A DNA stretch of 64,000 nucleotides from Melitaea cinxia. Its lineage: Eukaryota; Arthropoda; Insecta; Lepidoptera; Nymphalidae. This document shows positions 53,094 to 64,000 of the stretch, in pieces. Location of the stretch: positions 11,884,001 through 11,948,000 of the forward strand of contig NC_059413.1 in assembly GCF_905220565.1 (NCBI RefSeq). The letters run 5' to 3'. The notes under the pieces are model-generated. The model ran no database searches and was not told the DNA's origin. It saw nothing but the letters and a program-made list of their open reading frames with translations. Both the position numbers and the translations under genes were made by a program. The stretch's first letter is position 1, and each line of letters begins with the position of its first letter.

Positions 53094-56000
53094 ACACACA
53101 TGCGTATAAGTAAAAACTGGTGTGAATTAGACCACATGACTGAAGTAAGATTTCTGCATAATAGACCAGCAAATTTCTTAGATATACGAAACTTAACTGG
53201 CTATGGGAGAAAGAGAGAAAGAAAATGTGTGGTCACACCTCTCTCTCTTGCTCCTTTCGCCTCACCCAGTCACAATTTTCGTAACGCTTTCGTCATTCGC
53301 CAGTTTACTCCGCAAGTCAAGTGTGTGTAAAAAAGTTTTACTTCAACAATGAAATTAGAAATTGACGACGCTTTAACACAACGGCAACAGCACTTGTGGC
53401 TGTTGCGGTGGCCTGCGCAGGTCCGATCCCCGCACACAACAAACAATGTATTTACCATACAGATGTTTACCGTGGTCTGGGTGTTATTTTTTGCATTTTC
53501 TGAAAAAATTACCGTCGTAATGTATATTTTTTTAATGTAGAGATTTCTACAAACAAAAAGCTCGCCAACTTTTTTAAAAAAGCTGATATTTTAACGTGAG
53601 AATTTTCGATTGAAAATGAGGGTATTTATACGACATGGTAATAATTACAGCCTATACAGTCCACTGCTGGACATAGGCCTCCACAAGTTTACGCTAAAAA
53701 TAACGTGAACTCATGTGTTTTGCCCATAGTCACCACGCTGGGCAGGCGGGTTGGTGACCGCAGTACTGGCTTTGTCGCACCGAAGACGCTGCTGCCCGTC
53801 TTCGGCCTGTGTATTTCAAAGCCAGCAGTTGGATGGTTATCCCGCCATCGGTCAGCTTCTTAAGTTCCAAGATGGTTGTGGAACCTTGTTATCCCTTAGT
53901 CGCCTCTTACGACACCCACGGGAAGAGAGGGGGTGGCTAAATTCTTTAGTGCCGTAGCCACACAGCACTATTATTATTATATATATATATATATATATAT
54001 ACGACATGGAGGACAGAATAAGGTGAAAAAATAAATGTTTTAAATCAAAAATAATTACATTGTTTGGGACATAGCAAGGTAATTTTCACCAAAATTGTTT
54101 TAATATTTTTTTGTACAAGATAAAAATAAAAAACTATAAACTTGAATTTTTCACATGAATTTTGAGGTTATTTGAAAGAAGTGCAAATATAAAGGTAGTA
54201 CATCTTTTTACCACCCACAACTTTGCCATTGAACTTGCTTCCATAGGACTTGCAATTTAGCCGGAAATCGAGATCGTTTTTTGATTGATTAGATCGATTG
54301 TTTTTTGATTAGATCGTTTTTTACCCTTAAACCTACCACTTCCCGACCTCAGATCGCCCGTAATTTATTTTTCCTATCATTTCCGTTATATATATTTTTC
54401 TGGTTTCAAAAGCTTAAAGCACTGGTCTAATAAGTTAGTAACAATATCTACATATTCTAATACATGAAGCAAAAACTTTGTACCCCGCGGACGGAGGAGT
54501 ACGAAATTTTGTACACTTATAATTTATATAGTGAAGGAGCGCAGAATACTAATATGTTTTTTTTAATTTGCATAAAAAATGTTGCATAAAAATATATGAA
54601 ATCAATAAAAAAACATTAATCACACTCCCATGTATTTGTCACACACGCGCATAATATTTTTTTTTTTTTTGTTGATTGTCAGTCTGTAGTCACATTGAAA
54701 AAAAAGGTTTTTATAGTCATTATTTTTTGGTTTTCTTTAATTGAAATATTTAATTATGGTCGAATTTTGACCTCTGGGCGACCACTAGTATCAATAACAA
54801 GATATAATCACAACTTTTTAATCACAATTTAACAAAATATTGATATTCAGAAACGAAGAACGGTATAAGTAGTTTTTAGATATGAAGAATTAGGAATGTT
54901 ATAAAGAATAATGAAAACAATGTGCGTGAAAACAATGTACATATCAATAACAATACCTTCACTTTCCAAAATTTGTGCTAATTTCAACACAAGTAGAGTA
55001 CCAAAGCTATATCCAAGGAGAATGTAAGGACGGCTTGCGCTTAATCTTTCTTTAATCGTCTGAAACAAACTCCATGTTACATGCCAAAATATATTTAATA
55101 TTAAATAGGTCTTTCCTTAATTTTCAATCAACCCTTATGCCCTATTATTTTTTATTATTTATTTTTTTTTATTTATGAAGATTATAAGACCTTACAAAAA
55201 TATTGACTTAAGATAACTTTTACTTACCTTGTATGACTTTTCGACCAGCTTATCCAAGGTGTCGTCTTTTTCATCATAGCAGTATTGGAGTACGCAAACT
55301 TTAATCTTTAGTTGACGACATAGGTTCGCCATTCCTGAAGCACAACCCTCCACACCCGGTAACACGAACATGATCATTTCATTTTCTTGATTCGATGAAA
55401 GATTCTGGAAAAAAGGTTATTGAAACATTTTGAATTTATGAATCAAACTATCCACGATTAACATAGTGGTAGTGAGGAATATGTCCAATTAGCCCAGTGT
55501 GGGTTGGATTTTCTTTTAAACGATGTAGGTTTTCCCCTGACGTCTTTTTTCACCACTAAGATAAAATTTTAATTGGATAATAACAAATTAAAAAATTCAG
55601 TCATAAATAATTTCGGTTTGCTGTAAAGATTATAAATACGTGTTGTCGTGTAATATTACGTGGCTATATATGCAGTAAACTCCAATGCATGCAATTTACT
55701 AGATTAAAAACTACGTCGAGTTTGGTAAGGTAATTGTCCATTCATAGAGTGTGTTGGTTCGTATAATAAATACAGTTATTAAAAAAAACTCTCTGACCCA
55801 TTAAGCCTGGTTTCTACGTCCAATAACCGATTCGTTTTGCGAATATAGAAACCGGGTTTTAGTCGTTTTTTATGGCAATCACAAGAAAGAGAGGATATTA
55901 TTCTACGCTGCTAGATCTACACGGGAGCCACTATAAAATGCTGATTATTAAAATAATAAATTCCATACATCACTGCCATTGTTAGTCATAGTTGGCAGGT

Positions 56001-56143
56001 ATATAAAAGGTTCTTCAACCAACTTTTCGTCACCAAAATTCCTTATAAGGACACGTAAAGCAGCTGAGTCTTCAGGACTTGTTAGACTAACTATTTTTGT
56101 TTTTGAATCGTCTGTTTCACTTTGAGTTGTTAATTCAATTAAC
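52472..56143 (-). CDS. FASN: FAS-B thioesterase domain
   Basis: Exons 56143-55969, 55404-55228, 55059-54957 and 52995-52472 (visible residues 619-944). Alpha/beta-hydrolase that releases the fatty acid. The segment MFVLPGVEGCASG precedes the nucleophile Ser at about 754 in GYSFG, and the likely catalytic His is about 919 in EENHITIID, 165 residues on, near the spacing of human FASN (2308 and 2481). The protein ends 25 residues later. The 2-kb intron before the last exon holds a SINE. Confidence 0.9.
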
Positions 56144-59100
56144 CTATAAACAAAATGTAATTTAAGTTAAGTTAGTACTATAATGTGAGAATTATAATAA
56201 GTTAGGAAAAATTTATCAATACATTGTCGGACTTAATTAATAATTTTCGCAAATGCAATCAATTAACTTCCAAATATTAATTAAGTCCAAAACCTATGAT
56301 TTAAGAAAGTAACTTACCTGCCAAATGTCAATGATCGAATACCATCTGGTGTTAAAAATATCTCGCACTCCCTTTCAAGAATTTGCTTGATCTCGACAGC
56401 CGTTATGCTATCCATACCGAAATCCGCTAGAGATACTTGTTTTGACACTGTCTTTATATCCTTAATACCTAGAAGATACAAAATGATAAAATATTTGAAT
56501 ATATTGTTTTCTGTATTTTTTGTTTAAGACACAATTTGTTATCACGTGTAGGAACTTAAAATTCTTTGGTATTGTGGCTAAAAATCATACCTAATACTTG
56601 GCCGACAATTCCTGCTATTGTGATACCTTCGTCACTGGATTTTTTCTGAGCCACAACCATTGAGGACACTATTACATTATCCTGTCTCAAGAGTTTATCA
56701 AGAGTTAGGAGACAGGAAGAAATTCTCTGTTGAAGAGTGCCACCGATTTCCATTTCAATGTCGTCATCTTGCATATCTGCTACAAGACCAACCTAAATAC
56801 GTGAGACACATTTTAAGTAAAGAAAGCATTTTAAGCATGAAGACAAATGAAAATTTAAAAAAAATTATAATTATGCGCTTACGTCTCCAATGGCACCCCA
56901 CTGTATAGCAAGAGCGGGCAAACCAAGTTTTTTCCTTCGTTCACAGATCCTTTCCATAACGGAGTTAGAGAAACCATAGTTAGACTGACCAGCATTACCA
57001 CGACCGCAAGACACCGATGAAAAAATCACGAAGTCTCTGAAATTTTTTAATTATTCTAGTATTATTTTTCTTTTCTAGAATAAAATCGTAAACATAAATA
57101 CACCAACTTGGTTTGTGGAGTGAAAACAAAACATTAATGTCAAAATTAAATATTATAAATTCATTATTATATTACAACAATAATAAAACTTAAAGACAAA
57201 CTGTATAAAATCAATTCAAACCAACTTTAATTTTGGACACAATTTTTGTGAGAGCTTATCCAAGTTCATCGTAACCAAAGCTTTGGGTGCAAATGATACT
57301 TTGAAAGATTCTGGAGTTTGATTTTGAAAGATGCGATCCTCCAAAACTACAGCTAAATTGAATATAGCCGCAACAGTTCCCATGGAATTCGCCATTTTCA
57401 ACATTTCTTCGCAGCCCTTTTCTGTCGTAATGTCGTGGGTAGAAATTCGCACTTCTGCACCATAATTCTCCCAAGTTCTTTGAAAAAAAAATTACATTAA
57501 AGTATTTGTTATGATTGAGTTTCTTCCTTTTAAGCTAATATTAGTATAATATAACGTAAATCAACAAGCAATCAAATTTCTAAGCAAGTATCTATTCATT
57601 TATAAGAACTTAATCCTATTCACATACATTACGAACAATATACGAACCTTATATTATATGTTACAAAAACCACGAATAAGCTGCTCAATCAACAAAAGAA
57701 CTCACCTTAGACGTAATGACTGATAACCATTACTAACTCCTTTCCTCGATGTTAGCAATAACTTCCTGGCTTCTCTCAAGATGAGCCAATCTGCGAGTTC
57801 CAGTCCAAAGCCTCCAAGACCTCCTACTATGATATACACTAGGTCTTGGTCGCAGTTATATCTGTACAATTACATTTCATTACCTCTTGTAGAAACGCAC
57901 TTACTATAAATATTGCTTTTAACGGTTACCTTGGTACGGCGTCAATATACTGAATCAATGGTTTAGTGAAGTCTGTATTATCTTCACATTCCTCATCACG
58001 AATTTTGAATACAATCTGAAAATGGGCAAAAGACTTAGTTATGCAATGTTTATTTTATTGAATACAAAATAGTATAGTTTAAGTTATTTAAAATAAGATA
58101 TTTTACATAAGGGTTTGTCCATAAAATACGTTAATACTCTTTCCTTGGCGTGACGATTTATCCTAAGGGGAAGATTTTTTTTGTATATCTTAAAAAAAAT
58201 TATTAGACTGTACGCCATTTTTAACCGACTTCAAAAAAAGAGGAGGTTACTCAATTCGACCGTGTACATATATATATGTGTGTGAGTGTGTGTGTGTGTG
58301 TGTGTCTGTGTATATATATATATATATATTAATGTATGTTCGGAGATAACTCCGTCGTTTATGAACCGATTTTGATAATTCTTGTTTTATTGGAAAGGCT
58401 ATCTCCTTATTTTGGTACCATGATAAGGAAACCAGGATCTGATGATGGGATCCCAGAGAAATCGAGAGAAACTCTCGAAAATACATATAACTTTTTACTG
58501 GGTGTGCCGATTTTAATGATTTTTAATTTAATCGAAAGCGGATGTTTATCTTGTGGTCACATTTTCATCGAGATCTGATTACAACTTTTGTCGGTTTTTC
58601 TTCGTTTGCCTGCAAACACAATTATTATTTACGTAATCATTATTGGCGGGAGATGCTAGTTTTTCGAACAGAATGTTGTTAGGCGTAGGTGACAAATAGG
58701 GAGGGTTCCAAAACGGTAAAATTCAGCGTAACGTATTTCATAGATGACCCAAAACATTAAATATACATAGCTGGTGATTCTAATGCTTGTTGTAGCATTG
58801 CTATACATGTACAAATATCTCACTTTTCCAATATGTTTGCCAGCAGCCATGTACCTAAATGCTTTCTCCATTTCATCCTTTTCGAAGGTGCAATACGTAA
58901 GCGGTCGGACAACTCCAGTTTCAATACCAGAAAACAATAGATCTCGAAGGGTCTGATCAAAATAAAGTAAGTAGTAAAAAAATATGTTACTAATTAAATG
59001 AATAAAATAAATCTAAATGTAAAAAGAAGTAGAAGCTACAATTGCAAACGTTTAATAGAATAAAACACTAAAAATTACTGTCTCACGATATTTATTCACT

Positions 59101-62100
59101 AAAATCAAATTTTTTGGAGCATTTATTTGCAAAATTATAATGGTGGAAATTTTATAAATCAAAATATTTTTAAATTGAAAAACCTTTGCAAATTCGGTGT
59201 CATGCATGTTGAGGTCGAACATAATTCCATGGAAAGAGATCTCATTTCGAAAGGAATTCATGTCGATAAGAGTGTTGTTGTTGACATCAAATTTGCCGAT
59301 CTCAAGAAAACGACCACCGTATCCGAGGCAGCGTATCGAGGCCTTAAAAATAAATAAGTAAAATCTCACATTAAAATATTCACTATTTTAATTCTACGAA
59401 ATCATTTTATCTAGTAAGTTGAAGAGAAATTTTAATTCTACGAAAATTTGCAAATAATAACGTCCACCGCATTATTTACTCTTTTTTTTACGGGCTTCCA
59501 CACAAATTTCATCCCCATTTCACCGATATAAAATTAAAATTTCTACAAAAGCTGAAACACCTGTTATCTCGTTTTTAATCAGATATTTTAGGTCTAGAAT
59601 TAAAATATGGTGTTTCCATCTTAAATGACGAGCTTTCAATTTAAATCTTCAATCCTTATTATAGCCCTTTAAGTGTAAATTGTTCGCAAACGCTGAAATA
59701 AGAATTCATGCATTTTTAGTCAGTAGTCCAAATATTAAACCTTATTCTTCTAAATTTTTCTTTAAAAAAAATAACAGACTTGTATACAAACTTTTAACCC
59801 CATCAAACTTTACAGGTATAATTTTACATATTATTAATGGATGTCTATAAATATCAAATTTTGGTGGCGTTAGTAGCAAAATAATTTAAGGAATTTATTA
59901 CAAACTTGAGAGAGCCCTTAGATTCAAGAAATCCATTCTTAGCGGACTTTTACTAATTATGAACTTCATCTGCGTCAATTTTCAAGTTATTAGTACGAAA
60001 ATCGAAGTACCTATATAAGATTAATCGAGAGCTTTTAGACTTTCTTAATGAAAATCTGAAATACTGTGTGGTTGCGGCATTAAAGAATATAGCCACCCCC
60101 TCTCTTTCCGTGGGTGTCGTTAGAGGCGACTAAGGGATAACACAATTCCACTACCATCTTAGAACTTAAAAAGCCGACCGATGGCGGAATAACCATCCAT
60201 CTACTGGCTTTGAAATACACAGGCCGAAGACGGGCAGCAGCATCTTCGGTGCGACAAAGCCAGCCCTATGGTCACCAACCCTCCTGCCCAGCTTGGTGAC
60301 TATGGGCAACACACATGAGTACACGCCATTTTTGTCGCAAGCTTGTGGAGATCTATGTCTAGCAGTGGTCTGCGATAGGCTGAAGTTATGATGATGGTGA
60401 TGATGATGAAATCTGTCGCAAAATTTGTTTTTATAAACATCTACTAACTATTAACTATATTTTTGCCGAATTTCAAACCTATAGCATATAAACTGAAGGA
60501 CTTTCTTAAAAAGCCCTTAGACCTCTTTAATGAAACCCTATCGATAGCTCTTAGTAGACGTCTACTAACTCTTAAACAATCTTCCTCCCAAATGTCAACT
60601 TTTGCGTCCTGTGGTTTTTGAAATTTCATATTGAGAGAATGACTCAAAGACTTTTTTATGTTTACAAATATAATTAATGACAACGTGAAAGACAAAAGTA
60701 AATAAAGCACTGAAAAAACAGAGACACCTCACCACCACACACCAGACCAGAAAATTAATTTATCATTAAGGTAGTGGCCATCAGGAAATATCCTGCTCAA
60801 AATCTGGAGCAGCCTGACTAGGAAAGTATCTCGACCTTACAGAAGATCACAGGTAACTACAGTTACTCTTTACCGGGACACAATACTGCTCTCAAGCAGG
60901 ATGAGGTAGAGAGTGAGGACCAGAGCTCCTAGCGAGTGTCGGGAGTGGGGTTATCGACCCCACGCGTTCGCAATGCTTTTAGTGTTGAAAACTTCTATGA
61001 GCTACGGAAATTGCTTACCATCAGGTGAGAAAGCTTCTTTGCCGACCTAATTGTATAAAAAATATTTGTCTACGTATTATAAAATCTAGGTGTAAAAGTA
61101 ATAAAACACATTTAATTTGCTTATACTCAAAATATGACTAGAAATTGTGTTGATATCAAAAAATAATTTAAAATACCTGTAGCTTTTCATCTGATAGAGA
61201 GTTAAGAATCAAATCAACTCCTTTTCCATTTGTTTGTTCTTTGATCATGGCTTCGAAAGATGTATCACGAGAATTACCAATGTGACTGTCTGTAATATAA
61301 GATCTTATTTGTTTCATTTTTTTTTTAATTCATTACTAGCAAAATACATTCTAAATCATAAAAAAAAACACATGAGTTAGAGCTAATTATTTGTCTACTT
61401 GAACTTAATTATTAGCGATAATAACTTGTAAATAAGAAGAAGAACAATGTTGATAAACGTATGAATACAGCTCTAAATACAATACTAAAAAAAATGGGAA
61501 TATATGATTAATGCGAAACCTGATACCAAAATATTTTGCAGCTAAATTGCGGGTGTTAAATACTGGGTTGTATTTGGTTGACTCAATGATTAAAATAATA
61601 TCTTAACGGCAAATTTTACACATTTTTGTTAGTTCCTTCAAGTATTTCCTTTTCCATTTCCTTCCTTTCCTTTGCCGAAAAACTGTCACGCAATTTGGCA
61701 GGTTATGAAATTGTAAAGTATTTATTTGGTCCAATAAAGAATGTATTATTAATTCAACTAAAACTACCAGTCATAATTGCCACAATTAATTAAGGCACAG
61801 TTTGTTATCCACATACATACATTATGTACATACATACATTACGTACATACATACATTTTGTACATTTTTTTTTCTACAAATTATTGTCAATGTTGCTTGT
61901 TTATTTTATTTGTTTGGTGTATAATAAAGTGTAAAATAAATAAATAAATAAATTAATACTAAACGAAATAACTAAATTCATTGTTATAAGAATGAAATTT
62001 AAAAGAACCTCTTTTAACTCCCTTAGAATAAATAAAAGATAAAAATTTAGGACCAACAAACATGAATTAAAATAAAAGTTTTAGTACACTATAACTTTAT

Positions 62101-63867
62101 GTTTGTTAAGAAGAATACTTATGGAGAGAACTTCACTTTTAGTGATAGTTCTATAAACTTACACAAGAGACAACCATAAATAAGTAAATTGAAATCAATT
62201 ATTTCACGCCTCGAAAATGCTACAACAATTTTAATTCTGTTTTACCTTTGAGTTGAGGGAACAGCCTTTTTATAAAGTCTCGTTTCTCTTGAGTACCGAC
62301 AGTCGTGAATACTTCGGCTCCATAGTGGAGAGCAATATTAATGGCGGCTTGACCGACACCACCAGAACCGGCGTGGATCAAGATCGATTCTCCTTTTTGA
62401 ATCTTTCCTACCATTACCTGTTAAAAGGTTAAATGTTACATACGAGCATATTTAACGCATTTGAATGATAAACGCGCATGTAATGATGAGTAAAAAAATT
62501 TGCAATGGATTATTATTAAAATTCTTTTTATTTCATCATAACTTACCTTACTTGACCATAACCGTTTGTACTCTCTCAGCTGTCTAAGTCAGTCTTTTTA
62601 TTTATTTATTTACCAAATAAACAATAATGTACTTCTTTATTATAAAAAGCTTTAAAAAACCACGCAGATTTATGACAATGCTATTTACAAACCAATGAAA
62701 CAATAAATATAAAATAATTACACATTTACCCCCTCCTATTAGCAGGAAAAAATTATGAATTCAAACTATTCAGTTATAGCTTTAAAAAACAGTTCATCAT
62801 CATTATCATCACTTCAGGTTATCGCAGTCCTCAAGTTCGCACCAAAAATGGCGTAAAATCATGTTTGTTGCCCATAGTCACCACGCTGGGCAGGCGGGTT
62901 GGTGACCGCAGGGCTGGCTTCGTCGCACCGAAGACGCTACTGCCCGTCTTCGGCCTGTGTATTTCAAAGCCAGCAGTTGGATGGTTATCCCGCTATCGGT
63001 AGGTTTTTAAGTTCCAAGGTGGTAGTGGACACCCACGAGAAGAGAAGGGATGGCTATATTTTTTATTATATATCTTTAACAGTTACTATTACTAAAATGT
63101 TAATTTAAATAAGTCACACCGTGATTCTTATCTTGTGACCCTACATATTTCGGTGACGTTACAGACGCCACGATTTTGTCAAGCCAGGCTATTCCCGTTT
63201 TAATGAAATTGTTTGGTTTTTAATTTTGTGTACTTTTAAATGGCACAAATTATAATCAATATGGTCTTATTACCAGAGCGTAGTACGCAGTCCCATAAGC
63301 CGTAGGTACGGTGGCAGCCTCCTCGAAAGTCCACTCGTCAGGGATGAACAACACAACCCTGCGATCTGCTTCTACTATGTTTGACAAGCCTTTATTGGCT
63401 ACCATGGCCATCACTCGGGTACCACTTTAACAATATCATTAATATAAATAATAATAATAAAAAAATAATAAATGCTTAACACTCAACGGCCTCCAGTAGT
63501 ATTTTTTCCTATCTTAAGGGGCCTGGTAACACACAATACGTAAAAGAAAAACGCGTGGAACACGACAAATATCTATACCTACGGCTAATACTTTTTTTTC
63601 GTCATTAGTGGGGATCGAATCTGCGATCGCATGTGCAATATGCTGAGTCGAAGTGTCGTTATTCGTTAATAATGAATAAGCAATTTCAATAATTTGTTTT
63701 TCAAATTATATAAACGATGATATGTAATTTAGTTACTTTCTAGTCCTGCCGACGACTTCCAATCCCAGGACACACTCCTGCGCGAGACGGTCATTCGCAA
63801 CGGCGTCAACAGCAATGCGTCCCGATGCTATCATCACATCACGGAAATTAAGCGCCGCGCAGTACAC
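52472..63867 (-). CDS. FASN: FAS-B: fatty acid synthase, C-terminal part (ER-KR-ACP-TE), continues past right edge
   Basis: Cytosolic animal-type fatty acid synthase; the visible part reduces, carries and releases the acyl chain. Sixteen exons in transcription order: 63867-63737, 63424-63274, 62417-62246, 61289-61177, 59342-59184, 58952-58824, 58015-57930, 57861-57706, 57477-57226, 57036-56883, 56792-56591, 56468-56318, 56143-55969, 55404-55228, 55059-54957, 52995-52472. All have GT/AG ends and matching phases, giving 944 residues and a TAA stop. All catalytic motifs that I can check are intact, unlike the MAT of FAS-A. The KS, MAT and DH halves must lie beyond 64000; a further partial exon in 63957-64000 is possible but could not be phased. 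It is transcribed toward FAS-A, about 12.7 kb away. Confidence 0.93.
53057..53099. repeat. (CA)n microsatellite
   Basis: CA run with one TA interruption in the last FAS-B intron. Confidence 0.95.
53122..53330 (+). repeat. Dispersed repeat, copy 2 (pair with 44040-44260)
   Basis: TGACTGAAGTAAGA, TCTTAGATATACGAAAC, TAACTGGCTA, CCTCTCTCTCTTGCTCC, and ACTCCGCAAGTCAAG near the end match the other copy with about 20% differences. Unknown family. Confidence 0.55.
53383..53495 (+). mobile_element. tRNA-headed SINE fragment
   Basis: GGTCCGATCCCCGCAC B-box region and TTTACCGTGGTCTGGGTGTT body shared with 16984-17346. Confidence 0.6.
53639..53997 (-). mobile_element. RTE-tailed composite SINE, complete, 12-bp target duplication
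   Basis: Flanked by TATACGACATGG (53627-53638 and 53998-54009). Best-preserved head in the window: GTGCTG (53968-53963) pairs with CGGCAC (53954-53949), and GTGGCT (53961-53956) with AGCCAC (53938-53933); CTAAGGG at 53899-53893. The 3' end matches the RTE tail. A TA-rich run lies between the head and the target duplication. Confidence 0.88.
56318..56792 (-). CDS. FASN: FAS-B acyl carrier protein domain
   Basis: Exons 56792-56591 and 56468-56318 (visible residues 502-618). Carries the acyl chain on phosphopantetheine between active sites. The attachment Ser is at about visible residue 589 in ADFGMDSITAVEIKQ, which has the DSI form of the usual DSL motif. The first exon codes the KR-ACP linker, including LDKLLRQDNVIVSSMVVA, and the start of helix 1 (IVGQVLGIKD). 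Confidence 0.9.
56883..58015 (-). CDS. FASN: FAS-B ketoreductase domain
   Basis: Exons 58015-57930, 57861-57706, 57477-57226 and 57036-56883 (visible residues 286-501). Reduces beta-ketoacyl-ACP with NADPH. The Rossmann glycine motif GGLGGFG is at about visible residue 327; TSRKG binds the cofactor phosphate. The catalytic Ser is about 457 in FSSVSCGRGNAGQ and the catalytic Tyr about 470 in SNYGFSNSVMERI. The last exon ends AIQWGAIGD, the usual link to the ACP. Confidence 0.93.
58210..58628 (+). repeat. TIR repeat family, nearly complete copy
   Basis: AACCGACTTCAAAAAAAGAGG start, TG and TA microsatellite, then ATGTATGTTCGGAGATAAC, ACCATGATAAGGAAACCAGG, ending GTCGGTTTTTCTTCGTTTGC and CAAACACAATTATTA. 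In a FAS-B intron between KR and ER exons. Confidence 0.7.
58824..63867 (-). CDS. FASN: FAS-B enoyl reductase domain
   Basis: Exons 63867-63737, 63424-63274, 62417-62246, 61289-61177, 59342-59184 and 58952-58824 (visible residues 1-285). The ER reduces the trans-2-enoyl-ACP with NADPH. Seen: VYCAALNFRDVMIASG, EEAATVPTAYGTAYYAL, the nucleotide-binding loop HAGSGGVGQAAINIA, NSLSDEKLQAS followed by YGGRFLEIGKFD, and the closing FRYMAAGKHIGK. These are the hallmark segments of the medium-chain-reductase-type ER of animal FAS, in order and at the usual spacing. Confidence 0.93.
59350..60060. other. FAS-B intron, nothing recognised
   Basis: AT-rich, no ORF and no repeat that I can match within the window. 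Confidence 0.5.
60061..60409 (+). mobile_element. RTE-tailed composite SINE
   Basis: Head CTGTGTGGTTGCGGCAT, ATAGCCACC, GACTAAGGGATAACAC, body, RTE-like end and (GAT)n tail. Possible short target duplication AAATCTG on both sides. Confidence 0.8.
60775..61063 (+). repeat. SINE-like repeat, longest copy of its family
   Basis: CAGGAAATATCCTGCTC, GGAGCAGCCTGACT, CGACCTTACAGAAGATC, then CAGAGCTCCTAG and GCTTACCATCAGGTGAG, ending TTTGCCGACCTAATTGTAT and A-rich. Same family as 7280, 14675 and 24290. Confidence 0.65.
61800..61960 (+). repeat. Microsatellite and LINE 3'-end-like scrap
   Basis: (TACA)n, then AATAAAG (61923-61929) and (AAAT)n, as in the CR1-group LINE ends, but the conserved hairpin is absent. 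Confidence 0.4.
62806..63060 (-). mobile_element. RTE-tailed composite SINE with internal deletions
   Basis: (ATC)n tail, shortened RTE end, full GC-rich body, then GTGGACACCCACGAGAAGAG where the TAAGGG segment of the head is deleted. Confidence 0.75.
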
Positions 63868-64000
63868 CTAATTTCATATGTATTTTGAGAAAAATTAATC
63901 ATTAAATAGTAAAGTTACAATTTTATATATATTACAAATAATGAACATCTGAGCTATCAAAATTTACTAAGTTGCAGTTCTACGATGACGCTGAGATAGT

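Noticed and set aside
61800..61960. Fourth copy of the LINE 3' hairpin
   Set aside because: AATAAAG and AAAT tail are present but no stem-loop or CTGG/CCGC flanks.
63957..64000. Possible partial upstream FAS-B exon
   Set aside because: A donor-like GTAAAT exists, but none of the three frames joins the next exon correctly without a stop or shift.

Overview
The window looks like a lepidopteran (moth or butterfly) nuclear genome: AT-rich DNA, short exons with GT/AG introns, many non-LTR retrotransposons, Lep1-like Helitrons, SINEs carrying RTE-type tails, and a Dong/R4-like LINE sitting in a (TAA)n repeat. No prokaryotic features are present.

Two host genes are visible, both on the minus strand and both animal-type fatty acid synthases (FAS) in head-to-tail tandem. 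FAS-B (63867 to 52472) is the C-terminal part of one copy: enoyl reductase, ketoreductase, acyl carrier protein and thioesterase, in 16 exons that join in phase and end at a stop codon; its N-terminal half lies beyond the right edge. FAS-A (start codon 39795, running off the left edge, last visible exon 71-240) is the N-terminal part of a second copy: ketosynthase (KS), malonyl/acetyltransferase (MAT) and the first part of the dehydratase (DH), in 17 in-phase exons coding about 917 residues. KS and DH motifs are intact. The MAT is not: the active-site motif reads GDSVS instead of GHSxG, the malonyl-binding Arg is Leu, and about 110 residues that normally carry the catalytic His are missing between two exons.

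Everything else is repeats. The FAS-A introns hold an apparently intact CR1-group LINE (about 480-5160), a LINE nested in an older LINE (9990-14540), tRNA-headed SINEs, an RTE fragment with a 14-bp target duplication, remnants of a transposase-like gene, and a Dong/R4-like LINE with an intact 1200-codon ORF inserted into the (TAA)n tail of an older LINE. The 12.7 kb between the two FAS genes holds LINE fragments, Helitrons, a 1.87-kb TIR element with pipsqueak-type transposase remnants, and TIR repeats. FAS-B introns hold composite SINEs and TIR repeats.

Best leads: the degenerate-MAT FAS paralogue; a covarying hairpin in the 3' UTRs of three CR1-group LINE ends; and a pseudoknot-like 5' module shared by the Dong-like LINE and unrelated RTE-tailed SINEs. 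Exon boundaries were derived by hand from splice signals and phase; repeat edges without a stated target duplication are approximate.
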